From positions 28,912,181-28,976,180 of the forward strand of contig NC_135552.1 of the NCBI RefSeq assembly GCF_964340395.1: 64,000 nucleotides of DNA, given 5' to 3'. Numbering within the stretch: the stretch's first letter is position 1; each line of letters opens with the position of its first letter. The notes beneath the pieces are model-generated. The model did no database searches. It was not told where the DNA came from and was given only the letters and a program-made list of their open reading frames with translations. This document shows positions 24,756-64,000 of this stretch, in pieces. The DNA comes from Glandiceps talaboti (Eukaryota > Hemichordata > Enteropneusta > Spengelidae). Both the position numbers and the translations under genes were made by a program.

Positions 24756-25916
24756 ATATCGCCAATAGCGTTGTAGCACAACTGTACAGTTTTTAAAAAT
24801 GTTTACCCACATGCTGATCCATGCTAGGTATAGGTGTTCATTTGGTGAATGACTATCCAGTTGCCTATCCAACTCTGTTGTTATCTTTGTAATATACGCG
24901 ATCATTTGGTGGTCATGTTGCTAGACATATTTGCATACATTTTTTGAATGTCTATGAACCCTGATGTTATCTTTGCAATATAAGTGATCATTTGGCTGTT
25001 GCTATGGGCGTGGTCCTGTTACTAGGTATATTTCAATACATTTTTTGAATGTTTATTACTTTGTCTATTAATCCCAGTTATGTTTGCAATATACGCGATC
25101 ATTTGGCTGTTGCTATGGGCGTGGTCTTGTTGCTAGGCACATTTATATACATGTACATTTTTTGCATGTTTGTTCACTTGTCTAAGAATCCCTGTTGTTA
25201 TCTATGTGAAATACACAATCGTTTGGCTGTTGGGATGGGCGTGGTCATGTTTGTTAGGGGTATTTGCACACATTTTTTGAATGTTTACTCACTTGCCTAC
25301 CAGATGATGTTGTTATTTGACCAAAACATACTACCATTTGGTTGTTGCTAAGGGTGTCGTCATGGTTGCAAGGGCCAATTGTATCAAAATATTTTGAAGA
25401 AAATCTGCAGTATAACACTTCTAGAAAAATCTCACCAAGGTCCAGTCTCATTGACAAAGTACTTTTTGAGATACAAGTTTTTGACTAAAATTCACATTTT
25501 ACACCTAATTTGCATATCACTGATGAGATCATTATATGCTTAATATTTCTTCTATTTCTTCATCTATACACCTCCAGATGCATCCCCATTAAATTTCAGC
25601 CCAATCTACTCAGTAGTTTTGGAATTACAGATTTTTGACCAAAAAGACACATTTTAGCCCTAATTTGCATATCACTGATGAAATCATCATGTCATGGACA
25701 AAATATTTATCTAAACATGTTCCCACCAAATTTCAGACCGATCTGCCAAGTAGTTTTTGAGTGTAAGTTTTTTGACCAAACATCACATTTTGTGTCCCAA
25801 ATCACACACCGGTGGTAAGATCATTTTTATTTGAACAATTTCCCAACTAGACACCCAAGGTAATACACCCACCAAATATCATGGCAATCGGTTCAGTGGT
25901 TTTTGACTTTAAGTTG

Positions 25917-25973
<57 letters not shown>

Positions 25974-26365
25974 CCACACAGACAAACAGACATACATGAC
26001 ATTCACAAGCCATTAACGGTCCAAGTGCAACAAACCCGCGGGCTTGCCTGACGAAAACGGGTGTCATAAAAGTTGTTTGCATCTCTAAAGCTGTTTGTAG
26101 TGTTACTTATAATAGCCTAATAAATTGATAACAACTGATATAAGACGGAGATAAGGTTTGCCTCAATTGACCCACTCCTTAGAAATGATCTTACGCTGTG
26201 AACTACACTGTTTACTTGTGTTATGTAAGAGCCCATCATCACATGTGTAAATATTGGTACTCTTTGATAACAAGTGGACTTGCTTCTTTAATGGCTTGTC
26301 CCAGTAATGCACTTTGCCATGCCTATAGCACTACTGAACCTTATCAGTTCAGTTGTGCTAAAAAA
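24756..26365 (+). mobile_element. Short-TIR repeat element (HINE/Helentron-like family 1), copy with internal insertion
   Basis: Begins near the hairpin GTTGTAGCACAAC (24770-24782). It holds several roughly 110-bp units with GCTGTTGCTATGGGCGTGGTC, TTGCTAGGCATATTT and ATTTGCATATCACTGATG. These lead to AATATCATGGCAATCGGTTC, TTTGACTTTAAGTTGTTTAC and a (CA)n tract. It ends TAGCACTACTGAACC...GTTCAGTTGTGCTA at 26360. About 330 bp of foreign sequence (25983-26310) interrupts the copy before its terminal hairpin. Confidence 0.6.
25919..25972. repeat. (CA)n in family 1 element
   Basis: Microsatellite core of the repeat element, followed by CAGACAAACAGACATAC. Confidence 0.95.
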
Positions 26366-29229
26366 TTATATAATGTATGAATCTACTTGAATTATGGTTG
26401 GGCTAACAAATATACAACACAATTTGAAGACATACCATACAATTACAGCAGTTGCAACAGCAGCACCATAACAAATTCAAAACAACAATATTTTGATTAA
26501 AGTTACATTTCAAGCATTGATTGTCTAAAGGACGATTATTAGTAATATAAGACTTCCATATATGTTCTGGAAAACTTACTTGTATACAACACAGTTTTAA
26601 CTATCTATCATCAGCAGATAAACTTGTACATTTCATGGTCATCTTGTGTATATTTTAAGCTAATTAATATTCATTTATACAAATGAGTTCACATTATCAA
26701 TGAAGTCAATTCTGCACTGAATAGAGCATTTAGCAAAAATTAAATATCTGACATTTTACAAACTTTAACTTTTTTTTTGCAGCAATAATTTCAGAATTGA
26801 ATAATACTATCTCTATTGTTATAATAACATTAAACAATCATATTTTCTTCTGTTTGGATATCTTTTTATCATCCAAACATTGTCAAACTGATTAAAGAAC
26901 AGTTACACCACATAAATAAAACATGTCATGTCAGTTTACAACACAAATTCTTTTAAATCTTTCACAATTAAAAGTTTTTCTTTTGATTAGAAAATAAAGC
27001 TATGGTAAATACAATGATACTTTGTGCTGACATTCCAATTGAAAGGATGAAATTCAACAAAGATTGTCAAAAAGTATTGAAGTTAATATTTCTTTAGATA
27101 CTATACATAAGGATGCTTCTAAAGAGGCTAATATCATGACAATTTGTAAACTGCTACCTCACTTAATGAACATGAACATATAATTGTATCATGGTATAGA
27201 CATTTGGTATTCAACAGGCAGGCTTTTTGAGTGAATAACGCAACATTTTATGAAAGTAAAGCACACACCATAAATAAATCTTTTAATCAGTTGATTTGTT
27301 CATACAAACAGTACAGAAAGCAAACGAACATTTATAATACAATGATTGTCCATAGGTCTAAAAGTTTCTCTTTCTGGTTGACTCTCTTTGGAATCTTTGG
27401 TAAAACTGTCTGTGCCTGACAATCACATACACCATACTATTGCACAATGTGTGTAATCTATTGTGAAAAGATTATTCATATGAGTGAACTCAAGTGCACA
27501 AGTAAATTTGCATGAGACTTCTCATAAAAATTCACTTTTGTTTTTATGCAATGAGGATTCTTAGAAAGAGTTGTTTATAGTATATGTAGTACATTTGATG
27601 GTCTTATATATAATATATATATAAATTATGTATTCATTAAACAAAACTACATTTTGTTTAATGAATACATACTTTATTAAGATTTTGATTTTGAATGCCT
27701 TCATCCAAGATGGAAGATGCAAGTGTACGATATATTTATACCTAAGTGACAAAGTTGTTGAATTATTAAAACATCGCTTTCAATGTACATGTTGCTTTTT
27801 TTTAAAACCTATTCTCAGTTAAAATCAAGAAGAAAAATCAAGTGTCACACATTAATTTATTAAATAGAGGTCAAAATGAAATTAAACATAAGCCATTTTA
27901 GAATCCAAACTGGTTACCAAGTACTGTCACAGTGTGATTTCTGTGGATAAATAAAACATTGTCAAAGACCTTCAAAGTATAATGTTGAATTTAAAATTTC
28001 TTTCAAAAGGACCATCAACAAGCTTTCATGTGATAAAGATACTGTTTACTTTGATTTTTTGGGGAAAGTGGTTGCCGAAGTGCTTCAGATTTAAATGTCA
28101 ATTTCACAGATAAATAAATAAAATAAAGGCAAATCACTGTTATTAGTTTGAAACAATGTCTCTCTGACTTGTCACATGTCAAGCAGTCAAAAACATTTTT
28201 TTTTCAAACAAGCCTTCTATCCTTAAAAATATGACTCATATTTAGGTGACAACTCATGCAATTACATTATCTAAATCTAACATCATAAATATCATTCAAC
28301 TCATATATCACATGTGTGCAATGTGATTTACAAAAATGGCAGTGATTACATAAATCAATTTAAGGATTAAAAATCTCAGAAAAAAATAAACAGGTGTTTA
28401 ACAACAAGAATGTTCCATTGAAGATTTAAATGTTCAACCCCTTCTGGACAGGATAAGTCTTCACACTAAGAAAACATCTTTAAAAAGACATTTGGTAATT
28501 TTAAAGGCCTGTGATTCCATCCCAGGTTCTTGTGTGAGTGCTTTCTCATCAGTTGGGCTATAAGGACTATTAAAATGGTATTATTCTTTTGATCCAGACC
28601 AATATTTCTGTACCTCTGTCACACAACTGTTTTCCTCGCTTAAATCTAATCCTCGTAACACATGTAAGACCATTAATACAGATCTCACTGATAACAAACA
28701 AAACTGTCATGCTGGGTACATTAATTTGCATAATGTCATAACACTAAATATGATTGATAGGAACACCTAAAAGATATAAGAAAGCCTGCATGATTGACAA
28801 TCACAAAGTTTTACATCATCTCTCAAATAATGACTGTAAATTATTAGACCTCTAATATTATTAATGGCAATAGATTATTATCTCTGGTATATAAATGTGA
28901 TATATCTTTGATGACTGAAACTCAAACACTTGAAAAGTACAGGCATATTTTATCAGTTTCCATGTAATTGACAGATAAAACTAAAAAAAATACAATAATC
29001 TCCATTTGTATGACTGAAAAACCAAAATAGTTAATTTTGGTATTATGTATATATTAGTATTTTCCACATTTCTGCATAAATGTGTTTATTGCAAAATGCA
29101 GATATAAATATTTGGTCACATGGTGTAATTCGTACATTATAAGGTGTGTTTCTTTGTATACTGTGTATATACAATGCTTATTGTGAACATTCTTTTTAAA
29201 ATACTCAATGAATGGCAGAGTTAACTAAC
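26366..29229. other. AT-rich unique stretch downstream of the THSD7-like stop
   Basis: Nearly 2.9 kb with few microsatellites and no coding frames. It includes an inverted repeat TTCATTAAACAAAACTAC at 27631 with TAGTTTTGTTTAATGAAT-like sequence following. A very long 3' UTR is possible but not shown. Confidence 0.4.
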
Positions 29230-30036
29230 AAAAATAGTGCCAATGTAATTGTAGCACAACTGCATTCAGCTGTTGCTATGGGTGTGGCCTTTTTGCTAGG
29301 CATATTTGCATACATTTTATTTAATTTTTATTAACTTCCTGCCCTTCCCACTTTCATCTTTGCAATATAAACCATCATTTAGCTGTTGCTATGGGCGTGG
29401 TCCTGTTGCTAGGCATATTTGCATACACTTTTTGAATCTGTATTCATTTACCTCCAATCCCTGTTATTATCTTTGTAATATGCATCGTCATTTCACTGTC
29501 GCTAAGGGCGTGGTTATGGTTGCTAGGGCCAAATGTGTCAAAATGTTTTCAACAATAACTGCACAATAACACCTCCAGAAACTTCCCCACCAAGTTTCAA
29601 CCCCATTCAGCATGTGTTTGACCAAAATTGAGATTTTTATACCTAGTTTGCATATCACTGATGAAATTATCATGTTGTGATTACAGTTTCATTTACACAT
29701 GCCCAGATGCATCCCATTATATTACAGCCCAATCTGCTTGGTAGTTTTGGATTTATAGATTTTTAGCTCTTATTTGCATATCACTGATTGGATCATCATG
29801 TCATGAATAATTCTTAATATAAAAACCCTGAAGAATGTTCCAACCAAATTTTAGCCCAATCTGCTGAGTAGTTTTGGAATTAAAGATTTTTGACAAAATA
29901 GACACATTTCTTTTACCCAAGTCACACACCAGTGGTACGATCATTTTGATTTGAACAATTTCTCAACTAGACATCCAAGGTAATATACCCACCAAATATC
30001 ATGGCAATTGGTCCTGCAGTTTTTGACTGTAAGTTG

Positions 30037-30119
<83 letters not shown>

Positions 30120-30199
30120 CCACATGCACAGACAGACAGACAGACACTCTGCCATGCCTATAGCACTACTGAACCTTACCAGTTCAGTTGTGCAAAAAG
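29230..30199 (+). mobile_element. Short-TIR repeat element (family 1), near-complete copy
   Basis: Starts AAAATAGTGCCAATG with the TAGCACAACTG sub-terminal repeat. It has two GCTGTTGCTATGGG units, the TTTGCATATCACTGAT units, then TTGACTGTAAGTTGTTTAC with (CA)39, GACAGACAGACAGAC and the 3' hairpin ending CAGTTGTGC. This is the best-preserved copy in the window. Confidence 0.65.
30040..30117. repeat. (CA)n in family 1 element
   Basis: 39 CA units followed by GACAGACAGACAGAC. Confidence 0.97.
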
Positions 30200-30424
30200 C
30201 TAGTAAACATACATATAATACATGTGATAGAAAGTCATTTCATCATTATTCAATTGATCTACATACAATGAGTCCCACCATGGTGGCACTCATGGTGGTC
30301 TATGGTTCTACCTACACCATTATTATTTGCATATCTGTTACTCACATTTCCCACATACCCAAAGTGAATTTTCTTGGGAGAACCTAGCTTGTCATCACAA
30401 GGTCAGATTCCGATTAATGAAACT

Positions 30425-30430
30425 TTTAAT
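30425..30430 (-). promoter_or_regulatory. Candidate variant polyadenylation signal (ATTAAA) of the THSD7-like gene
   Basis: ATTAAA on the minus strand about 140 nt after the stop codon. A longer 3' UTR reaching into the AT-rich stretch below 29.2 kb is also possible. Confidence 0.3.
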
Positions 30431-30568
30431 GGCAGATGATTCACTGTCCAAGATTCCATAAAACCAAGCCAAAGATCATTTGAGACTATTTTTTTTATAA
30501 ACTGGTTTGAAGTATCTACGACCTTTCATGGTTTCCATAGTACTTGTAACTGTAAACTTGCTAAGCTC

Positions 30569-64000
<33,432 letters not shown>

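Overview
This is a eukaryotic nuclear window: genes are split by GT-AG introns, most of the sequence is AT-rich and non-coding, and it is crowded with microsatellites, minisatellites, LINE, SINE and MITE-like repeats. The gene content (a THSD7-type receptor-like protein, a class A GPCR) and the repeats (a tRNA-headed SINE ending in ATT units, short-TIR elements with CA/GACA microsatellites) suggest a marine bilaterian invertebrate such as a hemichordate, amphioxus, mollusc, annelid or brachiopod. I cannot decide which from sequence alone. No bacterial operon, rRNA gene, CRISPR array or stand-alone tRNA gene was seen.

Layout. 1-3 kb: intergenic sequence with long microsatellites. 3.17-5.84 kb, minus strand: a complete five-exon gene for a Pro/Gln/Tyr-rich protein of about 307 residues, rebuilt exon by exon with matching phases. 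6-13 kb: repeats, including three MITE-like inverted-repeat elements and a 5'-truncated LINE. 13.13-13.40 kb, plus strand: a likely one-exon gene for an 88-residue single-pass membrane protein. 15.27-16.08 kb: a 33-bp minisatellite. 16.6-21.7 kb: repeats and unassigned sequence. 21.91-22.97 kb, plus strand: an intact intronless GPCR with adenosine-receptor-like features, followed about 20 bp later by a 5'-truncated, nonsense-bearing LINE.

30.57-64.0 kb, minus strand: the 3' two-thirds or so of a THSD7-like gene. It has fourteen complete exons plus a splice donor at the right window edge. I joined them through consistent splice phases into about 701 C-terminal residues: alternating thrombospondin type-1 modules, a THSD7-specific Cys-rich/EGF-like tail, an additional EGF-like exon, a transmembrane helix and a 49-residue cytoplasmic tail. 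Its introns hold most of the notable repeats: a hAT-like element with an 8-bp target duplication, a tandem duplication with a transposon in only one copy, Helentron/HINE-like elements, a SINE family, and minisatellites with units of 47, 48, 59, 60 and 62 bp.

The three clear genes show no evident functional link. They are neighbours in an animal genome, not an operon. The most unusual material is repeat biology: elements with 11-bp sub-terminal inverted repeats and terminal hairpins, satellites with higher-order structure, and the filled versus empty duplicate at 36.4-38.6 kb.
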